A stretch of DNA of 64,000 bases from an uncultured Chromatiaceae bacterium (GCA_937923175.1 CALALB010000020.1:47915-111914); one strand, 5' to 3'; positions 49,849 to 59,456 are shown, numbered from the stretch's first letter. Translations and numbers: made by a program. Notes: a model not told the origin generated them from the sequence alone.

Positions 49849-51231
49849 ATGGGTAGGGTCTCAAAGATCACCGACTCGAACCAGAAGCGTGATCATGCTG
49901 CGGTCTTGTGGGCGCAATGCGTCAATCAGCTCAAGGCCGAACTGACCTCAGCCGAGTTTAATACCTGGATCCTGCCCCTGCAGGCGCGGCTAGAGGGTTC
50001 AGTGCTGAGGCTTTTAGCGCCCAACCGTTTTGTGCTCGATTGGACGCGTACTCACTATAGCGAGCGTTTGCGCGAGCTAAGCCAGCGTTATAGCCAGGGA
50101 GCGATATCAGAGATCCAGTTTGAGATCGGCGGATTTGAGCGGCGGGCGAGTGAGCGCGTCCCTGACGGCCAAACCCTATCAAGTGAGGCTGACCTGGCAG
50201 CGCGCCGGGCAGCTGCCAACCTCAATGCCGATTTTTCATTTGAGACCTTTGTTGAGGGTAAATCCAATCAATTGGCGCGTGCCGCCTCGATCCAGATCGC
50301 CCGCAATCCAGGTACCACCTATAACCCCCTGTTCATTTACGGAGGGGTCGGTCTGGGCAAGACCCACCTAATGCATGCCGTGGGCAATCTGATCCTGGTC
50401 TCCCAACCTAAGGCGCGGGTCGTTTATCTCCATTCCGAGCGTTTTGTCGCCGAGATGATCAAGGCGCTCCAACATAATCGGATTGAGGAATTCAAAAGGA
50501 CCTATCGTTCGGTCAATGCGCTTTTGATCGACGATGTCCAATTCTTTGCCGGTAAGGAACGTTCCCAAGAGGAGTTTTTTCATACCTTCAATGCACTCCT
50601 CGAATCGCGCCAGCAGATTGTGCTCTCGAGCGACCGCTTTCCCAAAGAGGTGCCTGGGGTTGAGGAACGCCTGCGCTCGCGTTTCGGCTGGGGGCTGACG
50701 GTTGCGATCGATCCACCGGACCTCGAGACCAGTGTCGCCATCCTCCATGCCAAGGCCAGCTTACTCAAGGTCAATCTGCCCGAGGATGTGGCCTTTTTTA
50801 TCGCCAGGTATATCCGCTCTAATATCCGCGAGCTCGAGGGGGCATTGCGCCGTCTGGTGGCCAATACCCATTTTACTGGACGACCGATCACCCTAGATTT
50901 CGCCAAACAGGTGCTGCGCGATGTTTTGGTTGCTCAAGACCGGCAGATCAGCATCGAAAACATTCAGCGAACGGTTGCCGAGTACTACAGGTTACGCCCA
51001 GTCGATCTACTCTCGGCCAAACGCAGCCGGGTGTTGGCACGTCCGCGTCAGATCGCCATGGCGCTCGCCAAGGAATTGACCCGCTACAGCCTTCCTGAAA
51101 TCGGTCAGGCCTTCGGCGGGCGCGATCACACCACGGTCCTGCACGCGACCCGTAAGGTCAAGGAGCTTCGTGACAGCGACCCTAAGATTGCCGAAGACTA
51201 TCATAATCTCTTACGTCTTCTGACCTTTTAG
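49849..51231 (+). CDS. dnaA: Chromosomal replication initiator DnaA
   Basis: This roughly 460-residue AAA+ initiator binds DnaA boxes and opens oriC. Domain I begins [22 protein letters not shown]. The ATPase has Walker [10 protein letters not shown], Walker [14 protein letters not shown] and the initiator motif. Domain IV has the DnaA signature [19 protein letters not shown] 49849 (MGRVSK) is chosen over the TTG at 49813; neither has a strong ribosome-binding site. It is followed by dnaN and recF in the classical order. Confidence 0.97.
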   Translation: MGRVSKITDSNQKRDHAAVLWAQCVNQLKAELTSAEFNTWILPLQARLEGSVLRLLAPNRFVLDWTRTHYSERLRELSQRYSQGAISEIQFEIGGFERRASERVPDGQTLSSEADLAARRAAANLNADFSFETFVEGKSNQLARAASIQIARNPGTTYNPLFIYGGVGLGKTHLMHAVGNLILVSQPKARVVYLHSERFVAEMIKALQHNRIEEFKRTYRSVNALLIDDVQFFAGKERSQEEFFHTFNALLESRQQIVLSSDRFPKEVPGVEERLRSRFGWGLTVAIDPPDLETSVAILHAKASLLKVNLPEDVAFFIARYIRSNIRELEGALRRLVANTHFTGRPITLDFAKQVLRDVLVAQDRQISIENIQRTVAEYYRLRPVDLLSAKRSRVLARPRQIAMALAKELTRYSLPEIGQAFGGRDHTTVLHATRKVKELRDSDPKIAEDYHNLLRLLTF

Positions 51232-51306
51232 CCCCTCATCAGGCCCTAAATCAGGCATGCTTGAGACCGTCCTTAGATCCTATTGTTTGCAGACAGGGAG
51301 CCCTTA

Positions 51307-52407
51307 ATGGAATTCTTCGTCAACCGCGAGGTGATCCTGCCTGCCCTGAATCGGGTCATTGGCATCGTCGAGCGCCGGAAGACCCTGCCGATTCTGGGCA
51401 ATCTAGCGGTTGTTGCCGCTGGGAACCATATCCTGTTGACCGCCTCGGATATGGACATCGAGATCAAGACCCGGTGCATGGCAGAGGTCGCCGAGCTGGG
51501 CGGGACGACCGTCCCAGCCCGTAAGCTCTATGATATCTGCCGTAGCCTCGGCGAGGGCACTGAGATCCGGCTCAAGATCACCAATGATAGATGCACGCTG
51601 ACCGCGGGGCGTTCGCGCTTTATCCTCGGTACCCTGCCGGTGCAGGATTATCCGCACCTGGAGACTGGGTCGGCTGAGTGGCGCCTGTCTCTGCCGGAGC
51701 AGACTATTCGGCGGATGATCGAGAAGACCGCCTTCGCCATGGCCCAGCAGGACGTCCGGTATTATCTCAACGGCCTACTGTGGGATCTTAGGGATGGGGT
51801 CCTCGTTGCAGTCGCCACCGATGGTCACCGGCTAGCCAAGTATGTTGCTGCGCTTGAGACAGCGCCCGGTCAAAGTGGTCAGGCGATCCTCCCTTATAAG
51901 GCTGTGCTGGAACTCAAACGCCTGCTCAAAGGCCAGGCAACCCCGGCCGAGATTGCCCTGACTGAGCGTTATCTCCAGGTGGTCACTGCCGAGCTAACCA
52001 TGACCGCTAAGCTCATCGACGGGCGCTTTCCCGATTATGAGCGGGTGATCCCGCCCATTGCCGAACAGCCGGCGCTGGCGCAGGTTGAGCCGCTCAGGCA
52101 CGCCCTCTCCCGCGCTGCGATCCTCACCAATGACAAATATCGCGCTGTTCTTTTGACGTTTACCCCTGGGCTGCTCAAGATCACTGCGACCAATCCAGAG
52201 CAGGAAGAGGCCGAGGAGGAGGTCGAGATCGACTATGCCGGTGAATCTACCGCCATCGGATTCAATGTGGCCTATCTCCTGGATGTCTTGAATGCGCTAG
52301 ATACCGAGACCGTCGCTATCCAGATCCAGGACGCCAACAGCCCATCGTTGTGGCGCGGGCAGGGATGTGAGCACGAGACCTATGTCATCATGCCGATGCG
52401 GCTATAG
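51307..52407 (+). CDS. dnaN: DNA polymerase III beta subunit (sliding clamp)
   Basis: This 366-residue clamp is exactly the length of the E. coli protein. The start MEFFVNREVILPALNRV and the motifs RKTLPILGNL, DGRFPDYERVIPP and the terminal YVIMPMRL are typical. ATG 51307 has GGGAG upstream; the track start at 51283 is inside the leader. It lies 75 bases after dnaA. Confidence 0.97.
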   Translation: MEFFVNREVILPALNRVIGIVERRKTLPILGNLAVVAAGNHILLTASDMDIEIKTRCMAEVAELGGTTVPARKLYDICRSLGEGTEIRLKITNDRCTLTAGRSRFILGTLPVQDYPHLETGSAEWRLSLPEQTIRRMIEKTAFAMAQQDVRYYLNGLLWDLRDGVLVAVATDGHRLAKYVAALETAPGQSGQAILPYKAVLELKRLLKGQATPAEIALTERYLQVVTAELTMTAKLIDGRFPDYERVIPPIAEQPALAQVEPLRHALSRAAILTNDKYRAVLLTFTPGLLKITATNPEQEEAEEEVEIDYAGESTAIGFNVAYLLDVLNALDTETVAIQIQDANSPSLWRGQGCEHETYVIMPMRL

Positions 52408-52414
52408 ATAGCGA

Positions 52415-53566
52415 ATGCGCAGGATGTTCCACGTGGAACAGACCGCCGCCTTAAGCCAATCTGGTTTATACCATCTCGAGATCGAATCGCTGCGTAACCT
52501 TAGGGCCTTAAGGCTTGATATTCAAACGCCAGTGACCTTGGTTACAGGCCCCAATGGGAGCGGCAAGACCACCCTCTTGGAGGCTATCTATCTTCTGGCG
52601 CGCGGGCGTAGCTTCCGCGGGTCCAAGGCTGGGCCGCTGATCACGCGCGGCGCCACCCAGGCCCGTATCGAGGCCTTGTATCGATCATCCAGCCGCCCCC
52701 CGATCCGGATCCGTTATCTCAGAGATCACACCGGATCAATCCGCGAGATCCATCCACCCGCTGGACCAGCTGAGCGACCGCCCTTTCAGGTCAAACTGAT
52801 CGGCGAAAACGCCCAATTGCTTGTTGAGGGTGAACCTGGCCTGCGCCGCCGTTTTCTCGATTGGAACCTGTTATACGCCCAGCCCCACCTTGCCCAGATC
52901 CATCATGATTTTAACCGCGTCCTGCTGCAACGTAATGCAGCGCTGCGCGCTGGTCGCAATCAACAGCAGCCATGGGACCGGGTCTTTATCGAGCTGGGCG
53001 AGATCCTGGATCAGCAGCGCGCTCGTTTTCATAGGGCGTGGCAATCCGAGTTTAGACGCATAAGCGCTGCCTACCCATTCTTACAGGATGCGGATCTCTG
53101 TTATAAGCGCGGCTGGCCTGAGCATCGCCCCCTTGGCGACATGCTGCGGGCCGTCGCCGAACAGGAACAGATGCATGGCCATACCCTGGTTGGGCCTACC
53201 CGCGCCGACTGTTGGGTTAGACCGGCAAACGGACAGACCAGCTTTTCACGGGGCCAAGCCAAGGTAGTGGTTGCGCTCCTCCAGCTTGCTGCCGAACGCG
53301 TCCATCAGACGCAGGGCTGCCCACCTGCACTTTGGCTAGTTGATGACCTCGAGGCCGAGTTGGACAACGCGCTGGCCAGACGCTTGTGGGCGGACATCCG
53401 AGCAGTAGGGGGTCAGGTCATTGTGACCCGGATCGGCCAAAGGGATAACCTAGGGATCTTCGGGCAAGACCCCGCTGTTTCACTCATCCAGCTGACAGGG
53501 TCTGAGCAGGTTGGCAGGGAGGTGCCTGTTTCCTGTGAAACATCCCCAATCCATCACATCCATTGA
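52415..53566 (+). CDS. recF: DNA replication and repair protein RecF
   Basis: This 383-residue SMC-like ATPase loads RecA at gaps with RecO/RecR. Walker A is GPNGSGKTTL, the signature motif SRGQAKVVVALL, and Walker B LWLVDDLEAELD. The start is ambiguous between ATG 52415 and ATG 52424. The second gives MFHVEQ, because a perfect parS-type palindrome overlaps the start codon, so the first residues are dictated by the site. The 3' end carries a degenerate palindrome (53527). Confidence 0.95.
   Translation: MRRMFHVEQTAALSQSGLYHLEIESLRNLRALRLDIQTPVTLVTGPNGSGKTTLLEAIYLLARGRSFRGSKAGPLITRGATQARIEALYRSSSRPPIRIRYLRDHTGSIREIHPPAGPAERPPFQVKLIGENAQLLVEGEPGLRRRFLDWNLLYAQPHLAQIHHDFNRVLLQRNAALRAGRNQQQPWDRVFIELGEILDQQRARFHRAWQSEFRRISAAYPFLQDADLCYKRGWPEHRPLGDMLRAVAEQEQMHGHTLVGPTRADCWVRPANGQTSFSRGQAKVVVALLQLAAERVHQTQGCPPALWLVDDLEAELDNALARRLWADIRAVGGQVIVTRIGQRDNLGIFGQDPAVSLIQLTGSEQVGREVPVSCETSPIHHIH
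52425..52440. other. parS-like site 1 (perfect palindrome)
   Basis: TGTTCCACGTGGAACA is a perfect 16-bp palindrome of the chromosomal parS class (compare TGTTTCACGTGAAACA). It overlaps the recF start. Confidence 0.85.
53527..53542. other. Degenerate parS-like site in recF 3' end
   Basis: TGTTTCCTGTGAAACA has both arms perfect and two central mismatches. Confidence 0.45.
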
Positions 53567-53739
53567 GTGCAATCGCCAATGTGCCAACCGGCCCAGGTCG
53601 GGGATCTCAACCCCGGCCAATCTCTCGGGTCCTAAAGCTATCGGCAGGCCGCCTGGCTCATCGACCACTCTGAACCTCTAGCAGGCAAGCGAGTGACGGA
53701 TCGGTATCCCAAGGGACTTCCCAGCGGGATAAGCAGGAC

Positions 53740-55002
53740 TTAGATCTCGAAATACCGGCGGATGCGCCCCTCGAGCAAGGCGCGCGCAGTATCCTCATCG
53801 CACTTTTTCAGCTGCGCATAGATCTCACCGGCTAGCGGCCGGAAGGCGGCCATTACCCTGGGGTCGAAATGGCGACCGGTGTCGCGCTCCAGGATCGCCA
53901 TCGTCTGCGCTAATGGAAGGGGTTGTTTGTAGGGCCGCTTCGAGGTGAGCGCATCGAAGACGTCGGCCACTGCGAAGATGCGCGCCGCAAGCGGAATCGC
54001 CTCGCCGGCAAGCCCGCGCGGATAGCCACTACCATCCCACTTTTCGTGATGGGCGGCGACAATCTCCTGGGCGCCATGCAGCCAACCCATGCCCCTGACG
54101 ATCTCCTCACCTTGAGCGACATGGGTGCGCATGATGGCCATTTCTTCGTCGGTAAGAGAGCCGGGCTTGCGCAGGATCGCATCAGGGATGCCGAGCTTGC
54201 CGACATCGTGCAGAAAGCTGCCGAGGATCAGGGCCTCCATCGCGGACCCCGAAAGCCCCAGTGTCTCGCCGATGCGCGCGGCAATCCAAGCGACCCGGTA
54301 ATTATGCGCTCCGGTATCCGAATCGCGCTTGGCGATCGCGCGGCCCAAGGACTCCATCATCGAGATGTGCGAATTGAGCACCTCGCGCGCCTTTTTTTCA
54401 TTGTCGACGGATAGATGCAAGACAACCGGGTAGATGGCGAGCCCGCACAGGAGCGAGGCGAAACCAGCGATCAGCGCAGCGATAAAGGCGCTTTCGGTTA
54501 TCTCTGCGTGCTGCCAATCGGGTACTAGGCGCATGCCCTCAAAATACCCACTGAGCGGGCCGCTGCGATCTTCGAGCCCAGCAAAAAGCGGCACGAAGAC
54601 CCGGAGCACCCAACGTCCATCCGCCAGGAAAAGGCTTTCGTAGGAGGGCTGCGTATAACTTGGCCGACCGTGTTTCGGAAGCACGCCTCCGACTGCTTCA
54701 CCGACAGCGGTCATCGCCTCGGCGAGCTTCTCGCCGTTGGGGTCATAGATCTCGGCAATATCGAACAGCCCACCGACGATGTGGGAAGCAGCCTCGAGGG
54801 CGTGGGTCCGGGCCTCGGGTCCAGAAAGATCCAGGGCGTTAAAGTGATGCAATAGACGTCTGGATTCCTCCATCGCCAAGGCAACAATGCCCTCCTCGGC
54901 GCGCTCGTGCGCCACCCACCAGGCCAGGGGGCTTGCTAGGCCAGCAAGCACCAGGCTCACTGCAGCGATACGGTGCGCGGCGCGGCGGCGAAATAGATTC
55001 AT
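53740..55002 (-). CDS. HD-GYP domain protein (putative cyclic-di-GMP phosphodiesterase) with periplasmic sensor
   Basis: The protein is about 420 residues from ATG 55002 (MNLFRRR). A membrane helix at about 9-28, a periplasmic region of about 170 residues, and a second helix (FIAALIAGFASLLCGLAIYP) precede an HD-GYP domain. SFLHDVGKLGIPDAIL supplies the HD pair, THVAQGEEIV and AAHHEKWDGSGYPRGL the GYP motif, and FAVADVFDALTSKRPYK the metal-binding end. Active HD-GYP proteins hydrolyse c-di-GMP. The track start at 55248 reads through parS sites and is rejected. Confidence 0.88.
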   Translation of the reverse strand: MNLFRRRAAHRIAAVSLVLAGLASPLAWWVAHERAEEGIVALAMEESRRLLHHFNALDLSGPEARTHALEAASHIVGGLFDIAEIYDPNGEKLAEAMTAVGEAVGGVLPKHGRPSYTQPSYESLFLADGRWVLRVFVPLFAGLEDRSGPLSGYFEGMRLVPDWQHAEITESAFIAALIAGFASLLCGLAIYPVVLHLSVDNEKKAREVLNSHISMMESLGRAIAKRDSDTGAHNYRVAWIAARIGETLGLSGSAMEALILGSFLHDVGKLGIPDAILRKPGSLTDEEMAIMRTHVAQGEEIVRGMGWLHGAQEIVAAHHEKWDGSGYPRGLAGEAIPLAARIFAVADVFDALTSKRPYKQPLPLAQTMAILERDTGRHFDPRVMAAFRPLAGEIYAQLKKCDEDTARALLEGRIRRYFEI

Positions 55003-55149
55003 CGCCCGGCTTGCACCTGAAGAGGATACGCCCTGTCCAACCTCGCTGCCATCTATCTGAGTCGTTTGGCGCAAGGGATAGGGTATGACGACCGAGGGAA
55101 AATGCCTTGCTTGGTGCATGTGAAACAAGGGTCTCTTGCCGGACGCATC

Positions 55150-55165
55150 TGTTCCACGTGAAACA
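55150..55165. other. parS-like site 2
   Basis: TGTTCCACGTGAAACA, a hybrid of the two parS arm types. A weaker half-site (GCATGTGAAACA) lies at 55116. Confidence 0.8.
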
Positions 55166-55194
55166 TTTAGAGTCTGCCTCCATTCCCCATCCCT

Positions 55195-55210
55195 TGTTCC
55201 ACGTGGAACA
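55195..55210. other. parS-like site 3 (perfect palindrome)
   Basis: TGTTCCACGTGGAACA, identical to site 1, in the gap between the HD-GYP gene and the diheme cytochrome gene. Confidence 0.85.
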
Positions 55211-55244
55211 TGTTGGTTCTCTAAACAACACCTCGGGGCGGGCC

Positions 55245-55844
55245 TCAATCCCTTTCCCAGGGCCCATAACCCGGGATCTTCACCCGATCCTCATCGTAAT
55301 CCCCTTTGTTTGCATCGACATGGCAGCGGTCGCATTGGCTAAAGCTCCTGACCTCTGGATTATCGACGACTAGACGCGGCGGGATCTCGTCATGCTTGCG
55401 GATAAAATAGACTGTCTTGGTGATCCGCGGCAACTCACCCGCAGGCTGATCGATCGGGTGAAAGGCAGCAAAGGCGCGCTCGCGGGTCCGCTTGGACTGA
55501 TCGGCTGCGTGGGCAATGAGATAGGCCTCAAGCGCAGCGCGCGTCTCCTCAGGCAGGCTGGCATCATCGCCATAGTGGGCAGCCAAGGATTCTGCGGTCA
55601 TGATCCGGCGCCAGGAGTCGGCAGTCAGCAATCCAGGCGGATAGGCCAGATGGCAAGAGCCACATTCCTTGAGATATCCAGGGTCCTTCGCCGGCGCGAT
55701 ATTGGATTGGATCAACGAGCGCTCATCGCGGTCTTTAGAGCGTTCCTTGCGCTCGTCGCCATCCTCATCGCTTAAGGCAATCCCCAATGACCCCAGTCCA
55801 AGCACTAGGGCGGTTGCGGCTGAGAGAATCATGGTTCGATTCAT
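55245..55844 (-). CDS. dhc: Periplasmic diheme cytochrome c (DHC)
   Basis: The 199 residues comprise a signal peptide (to about residue 25), a charged linker, and two heme-binding motifs, CGSCH (about 62) and CDRCH (about 178). ECGSCHLAYPPGLL and YFIRKHDEIPP are typical of the PF09626 diheme cytochromes. In Rhodobacter sphaeroides a DHC gene sits with the SHP cytochrome and a cytochrome b. The same trio occurs here, and this is the last gene of the minus-strand set. Confidence 0.88.
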   Translation of the reverse strand: MNRTMILSAATALVLGLGSLGIALSDEDGDERKERSKDRDERSLIQSNIAPAKDPGYLKECGSCHLAYPPGLLTADSWRRIMTAESLAAHYGDDASLPEETRAALEAYLIAHAADQSKRTRERAFAAFHPIDQPAGELPRITKTVYFIRKHDEIPPRLVVDNPEVRSFSQCDRCHVDANKGDYDEDRVKIPGYGPWERD

Positions 55845-55861
55845 GATTAGATCCTCTATGG

Positions 55862-56218
55862 TTATTGAGTTTGGATATAGGCTAGAAAATCCGCCTTCTC
55901 AGCTGGGGTGCATTCGCGCCCGAGCGTCCAACGGCAATTGCGGGCAAACCATTTCTCGACCTTTTCCGGGTCCTTTAGACGCTGGGGATTGACCGAGGGG
56001 GCCATGGGTTCGATCACCTTGCCGGTGTTGACCTGGCGTCCAGGCTGCTTGAGATCACGTCCATGACAGGTGGCACAGCTGCGCGCTGGCGAGCCATCGG
56101 CCTGGGGATGTTCTTGGACCCAGGCGGCCTCGCCTGCTTTAGGATCGCCTGCAGCCCAGGATGGGCTCGCATAGACCAATATCCCTAGAACAGCGAACTG
56201 GATAAAACCGCGTTTCAT
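55862..56218 (-). CDS. SHP-like c-type cytochrome (DUF1924)
   Basis: The 118 residues begin with a signal peptide (MKRGFIQFAVLGILVYASPSWA). One heme motif, CATCH, sits in RSCATCHGRDLKQPGRQ, followed by PSVNPQRLKDPEKVEKWFARNCRWTLGRECTPAEK, a pattern matching DUF1924/SHP (sphaeroides heme protein), a high-spin oxygen-binding cytochrome in Rhodobacter. The ATG at 56218 follows AAGGG; the TTG at 56227 in the track is less likely. Its partners are the adjacent cytochrome b and DHC genes. Confidence 0.85.
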   Translation of the reverse strand: MKRGFIQFAVLGILVYASPSWAAGDPKAGEAAWVQEHPQADGSPARSCATCHGRDLKQPGRQVNTGKVIEPMAPSVNPQRLKDPEKVEKWFARNCRWTLGRECTPAEKADFLAYIQTQ

Positions 56219-56223
56219 TGTGA

Positions 56224-56832
56224 TCAACCCTTTTTGTAACCGCTGATCATGGCAGCGATGAGGTTTTCGCGATGGATGAGGCTTGAGACAATGACCCCGA
56301 GTAGATGAATGGCGATTAGGCCGAGGGTGAAATTGGCCAATGCCTCATGGACCTCCTCTAGGCCCTCGCCCCATGCCTCGGGAAATCCCCGCATCAGTCC
56401 GGCCAAGGGTCCGGCAAACTCTTCAGCGCCATAGAGGGCAAGACCGCTTAAGCCGGTGGCAGTGAGGCTGAGTAACAACAGCAAGATCATCGCCCCGCCG
56501 GCTGGGTTATGACCCAGATACCGCGGCGCCTTGCCCTGGAGGATGCCCTGGAGATACCCCAGGATGGTGCGCGGGCCGCGCACAAAGTCGCTGAAACGCG
56601 CATAGCGGGTTCCGATCAGGCCCCAGATGACCCGGATGCCGATCAGAGCAAGCACCAGATAACCGGCCCATACGTGTAGATCCAGGATCTCTTCCTCGGT
56701 GAGATAGGCGGTGGCAAAGGCCGCAACCAGCGACCAATGAAAGGCGCGCACTAGGGGATCCCAAACGCGGATCCGGGTGGCGAGTGGATCTGGATGGGCG
56801 TCCTGGAGACTCATTGAGACAGGGTTTGACAT
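56224..56832 (-). CDS. Cytochrome b561-type membrane protein
   Basis: This 202-residue protein has four membrane helices and histidine ligands in the expected helices: VRAFHWSLVAAF, ILDLHVWAGYLV, LEEVHEALANF and GLIAIHLLGVIVSSLIHREN. It fits the Ni/Fe-hydrogenase-type b561 family, passing electrons from the quinone pool to periplasmic cytochromes, here most likely DHC and SHP. It is the first gene of the three-gene set and diverges from the PepSY/two-component genes. Confidence 0.9.
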   Translation of the reverse strand: MSNPVSMSLQDAHPDPLATRIRVWDPLVRAFHWSLVAAFATAYLTEEEILDLHVWAGYLVLALIGIRVIWGLIGTRYARFSDFVRGPRTILGYLQGILQGKAPRYLGHNPAGGAMILLLLLSLTATGLSGLALYGAEEFAGPLAGLMRGFPEAWGEGLEEVHEALANFTLGLIAIHLLGVIVSSLIHRENLIAAMISGYKKG

Positions 56833-57016
56833 ACTCGGTTCCTCCCGGGGATGGATACGATGACCTATAGAGACTCTGGGTTCTGGACCGCCGTCCCGGA
56901 TGACGGCTCAGCCAGAGGCCCATTCATTAGATCAAGGGCGGTCAAAACCACGGCCGCACTGATCCTTGGCTACGGATAGCCTAGGCCAGGACTGCTGAAC
57001 ATCGCCTGAACGAGCC

Positions 57017-57034
57017 TGTCAGGGTTTTGTCAGG
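57017..57034. promoter_or_regulatory. Direct repeat TGTCAGG-N4-TGTCAGG, candidate response-regulator site
   Basis: Two identical TGTCAGG units have an 11-base period, the spacing of OmpR-family binding sites. They lie in the divergent gap between the cytochrome b and PepSY-RR-HK genes. Confidence 0.55.
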
Positions 57035-57082
57035 TAACATGTCGCACAATGACCGGGAGTAGATCGATGGAGGGCTTCTCCA

Positions 57083-57406
57083 ATGTACCCGCTGCGACTG
57101 GCTTGGATCCTGAGTCTGGTCAGCAGTTTGAGCCTGGCCCATGACTACCCCGACCGACCGCGGAATCACGATCACGAGGAGGCACGCGTTGCCCGAACGC
57201 GCGGCGAGATCCGTCCGATCGCCGAGATCCTGCATCAGGTCAATGCCCGGTTTCCCGGCCAACTGCTCGATGTCGAGCTCAAAAACGGCAAAAAGGGTCA
57301 CCCCTGGGTCTATGAACTCAAACTGCTGACGCCCCATGGACGACGGCTAGAGCTTGCGGTAGACGCCCGAGATGGGCGGATTCTCGAGTGGGAGGATGAG
57401 GACTGA
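57083..57406 (+). CDS. Small periplasmic PepSY domain protein
   Basis: The 107 residues include a signal peptide (MYPLRLAWILSLVSSLSLA), a His/Asp-rich stretch and a PepSY fold (IAEILHQVNARFPGQLLDVELKNGKKGHPWVYELKLL, then LELAVDARDGRILEWE). Similar proteins are often the first gene of a response regulator-kinase unit and may modulate sensing. The stop codon overlaps the regulator start by one base (TGATG). Confidence 0.85.
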   Translation: MYPLRLAWILSLVSSLSLAHDYPDRPRNHDHEEARVARTRGEIRPIAEILHQVNARFPGQLLDVELKNGKKGHPWVYELKLLTPHGRRLELAVDARDGRILEWEDED

Positions 57407-58068
57407 TGCGGGTCTTGGTCGTTGAGGATGATGAAAGGGTCGCAGAAACAGTCAAGCAGGCATTGAGTGCAGCTGGATTCGTCGTTGAACAGGCCAGCGA
57501 GGGTCGAACGGCCTGGTTTTTAGGCGATACTGAACCCTATGCGGCGATTGTATTGGATCTCGGCCTGCCTGCGCTCGATGGTCTTGCAATCCTGCGCCGC
57601 TGGCGGGCCGCTGGACAGCGGGTGCCGGTATTGATCTTGAGCGCCCGCGGCGATTGGACCGAGCGGGTCGAAGGGATTGAGGCAGGGGCTGATGATTATC
57701 TCCCTAAGCCCTTTCGCGTCGAGGAACTGGTCGCGCGGGTACGGGCACTGATCCGCCGTGCTGCCGGTCAAGCGACCCCTATCTTGGTGCATGGCCCCTT
57801 TCGCCTCGACATCAGCCGGCAAATCCTGACCCGCGATGGCGTACCTATCCATCTTAGCCCTCAGGAATATCGGCTGGTCAGCTATTTGATGCAACATGCC
57901 GGCCGGGTGGTCTCCCAACAGGAGCTGACCGAACAGCTCTATGCCCAGGACTTCGAGCGCGATTCAAACACCATCGAGGTGCTGGTGGGCAGGATTCGGC
58001 GCAAGCTTGGCCCGGGATTGATCAAGACCCGGCGTGGATTTGGGTATGTGATCGACCATGATGAGTGA
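57406..58068 (+). CDS. OmpR/PhoB-family response regulator
   Basis: The 220 residues comprise a receiver domain (1-118, acidic pocket EDD at 7-9, phospho-accepting Asp 51 in IVLDLGLP, Lys in LPKPF) and a winged-helix DNA-binding domain (about 125-218, ILTRDGVPIHLSPQEYRLV and VEVLVGRIRRKLG-like end with TRRGFGYVI). It is partnered with the PepSY protein and kinase on either side. By position its likely target is the tandem TGTCAGG site controlling itself and/or the cytochromes. Confidence 0.94.
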   Translation: MRVLVVEDDERVAETVKQALSAAGFVVEQASEGRTAWFLGDTEPYAAIVLDLGLPALDGLAILRRWRAAGQRVPVLILSARGDWTERVEGIEAGADDYLPKPFRVEELVARVRALIRRAAGQATPILVHGPFRLDISRQILTRDGVPIHLSPQEYRLVSYLMQHAGRVVSQQELTEQLYAQDFERDSNTIEVLVGRIRRKLGPGLIKTRRGFGYVIDHDE

Positions 58069-59431
58069 TCGCCCGTGGCGCTCACTCAAGACCCGGCTAG
58101 GCTTTAGCGCCGCGGTTGCGATCGCCCTGGCCCTGTTGGTAGCAGGGCTAGGACTGACGAATCTCTTTGAGCATCATGTCGAGCGCCATCTCGGCATTGA
58201 ACTGGAGAGCTGGCTCAACCAGCTGGCCGCTGTTGTTGAGATCGGGCCGAATCAAAGGGTCCAGCTTCGTCATAAGCCGCGCGAACCAGCCTTTAATCAA
58301 CCCTTGGGCGGGTTATATTGGCAGATCGACCGCCCTGACCAGACCGCTGTCCTGCGCTCCCGCTCGCTATGGGACGAGGTCCTGGTCCTGCCTGCCAAGC
58401 CGCAGACTGTCTCCTCGATCCAGTTCAGCAGGCTACCAGGACCATCGGGTCAGACCTTATTGGTTCAGGCTCGGCGTATCCAGATCATCGCAGAGCGACG
58501 ACCCATCGAGCTTTGGCTGATCGTCGCGCGCGATCGGGCGGAGATCGCCCAGGCACGCGCTCGGTTTGCAGCTGAGCAGAGTCCATATCTGTTCCTGATC
58601 GCCCTTTTACTCGCCATTGCCACCGGCGTGCAGATCCGGGTCGGCTTGGCGCCGCTTGAGAACCTAACAAAGGAGATCGAATCGATCCGCGCTGGCCGCG
58701 CCGTGCGCCTCACTGTTCAGGGCCCAACCGAGGTGCAACCCTTGATCAATGCACTCAATGACCTGCTCGCGGCGCGGGAGTGCGCCGTCGAACGGGCGCG
58801 CGCTTGGACGGCCGATCTGGCGCATGGGATCAAAACCCCCCTGAATGCCCTGGCAGCTGAGGCTGAGCGTCTGCGCCGCGCTGGCCACACCGAGATCGCC
58901 GACAATTTAGAGCAGCTTGCCGAGACCATGCGCCGGCGGGTGGAGCGGGAACTGATCCGCGCCCGGGTGCGTTCGGACCGCCTCCCCAGTGCTGCCCACG
59001 CCGACTTGGGTCATAGCCTTAAACGGATCCAGCAGGTATTGACGCGGACACCGGCTGGCGAGTGTCTGGTATGGCAAATCATCGTGCCGGATGGCATTCA
59101 GGTTGCCTTGATGCCAGAGGATCTAATCGAGCTTTTCGGCAACCTGCTTGAGAATGCCAGCAAATGGGCCCGCAGCCGGGTCGAGATACGAGCTCAACTG
59201 GGCCCAACTGAGGTCGCGCTCGAGGTCGCAGACGATGGTCCTGGCGTGGACGAGGCCCATTGGTTACGGCTTGGCGAACGAGGCTTAAGGCTTGATGAAC
59301 AACAGTCCGGGTATGGCCTTGGTCTTGCCATCGTGCGCGATATCGTCGATGCCTATGGTGGAAGGCTTGCCTTTGGACGCGCTGAGTTGGGCGGTCTAAG
59401 CGTTCGGGTGAGTCTGCCCTTAGCCAAGTGA
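58058..59431 (+). CDS. Sensor histidine kinase
   Basis: This 457-residue protein is a two-pass membrane kinase: TM1 about 14-36, a periplasmic sensor of about 130 residues, TM2 about 175-192, HAMP, HisKA with DLAHGIKTPLNAL (His about 256), and HATPase with N box LLENASKWA, G1 DDGPGVD and G2 GYGLGLAIV. The overall style is that of the PhoQ-like kinases. It overlaps the regulator by 11 bases. The signal is unknown; the neighbouring SHP/DHC cytochromes hint at a redox or oxygen-related cue (inference). Confidence 0.93.
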   Translation: MMSDRPWRSLKTRLGFSAAVAIALALLVAGLGLTNLFEHHVERHLGIELESWLNQLAAVVEIGPNQRVQLRHKPREPAFNQPLGGLYWQIDRPDQTAVLRSRSLWDEVLVLPAKPQTVSSIQFSRLPGPSGQTLLVQARRIQIIAERRPIELWLIVARDRAEIAQARARFAAEQSPYLFLIALLLAIATGVQIRVGLAPLENLTKEIESIRAGRAVRLTVQGPTEVQPLINALNDLLAARECAVERARAWTADLAHGIKTPLNALAAEAERLRRAGHTEIADNLEQLAETMRRRVERELIRARVRSDRLPSAAHADLGHSLKRIQQVLTRTPAGECLVWQIIVPDGIQVALMPEDLIELFGNLLENASKWARSRVEIRAQLGPTEVALEVADDGPGVDEAHWLRLGERGLRLDEQQSGYGLGLAIVRDIVDAYGGRLAFGRAELGGLSVRVSLPLAK

Positions 59432-59456
59432 CTGGTCACCCGACCAGGTCGCAACC

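Noticed and set aside
55003-55248. 82-residue N-terminal extension of the HD-GYP protein
   Set aside because: It translates two parS-like palindromes (VPRGT, NVSRGT) and precedes the natural MNLFRRR start.
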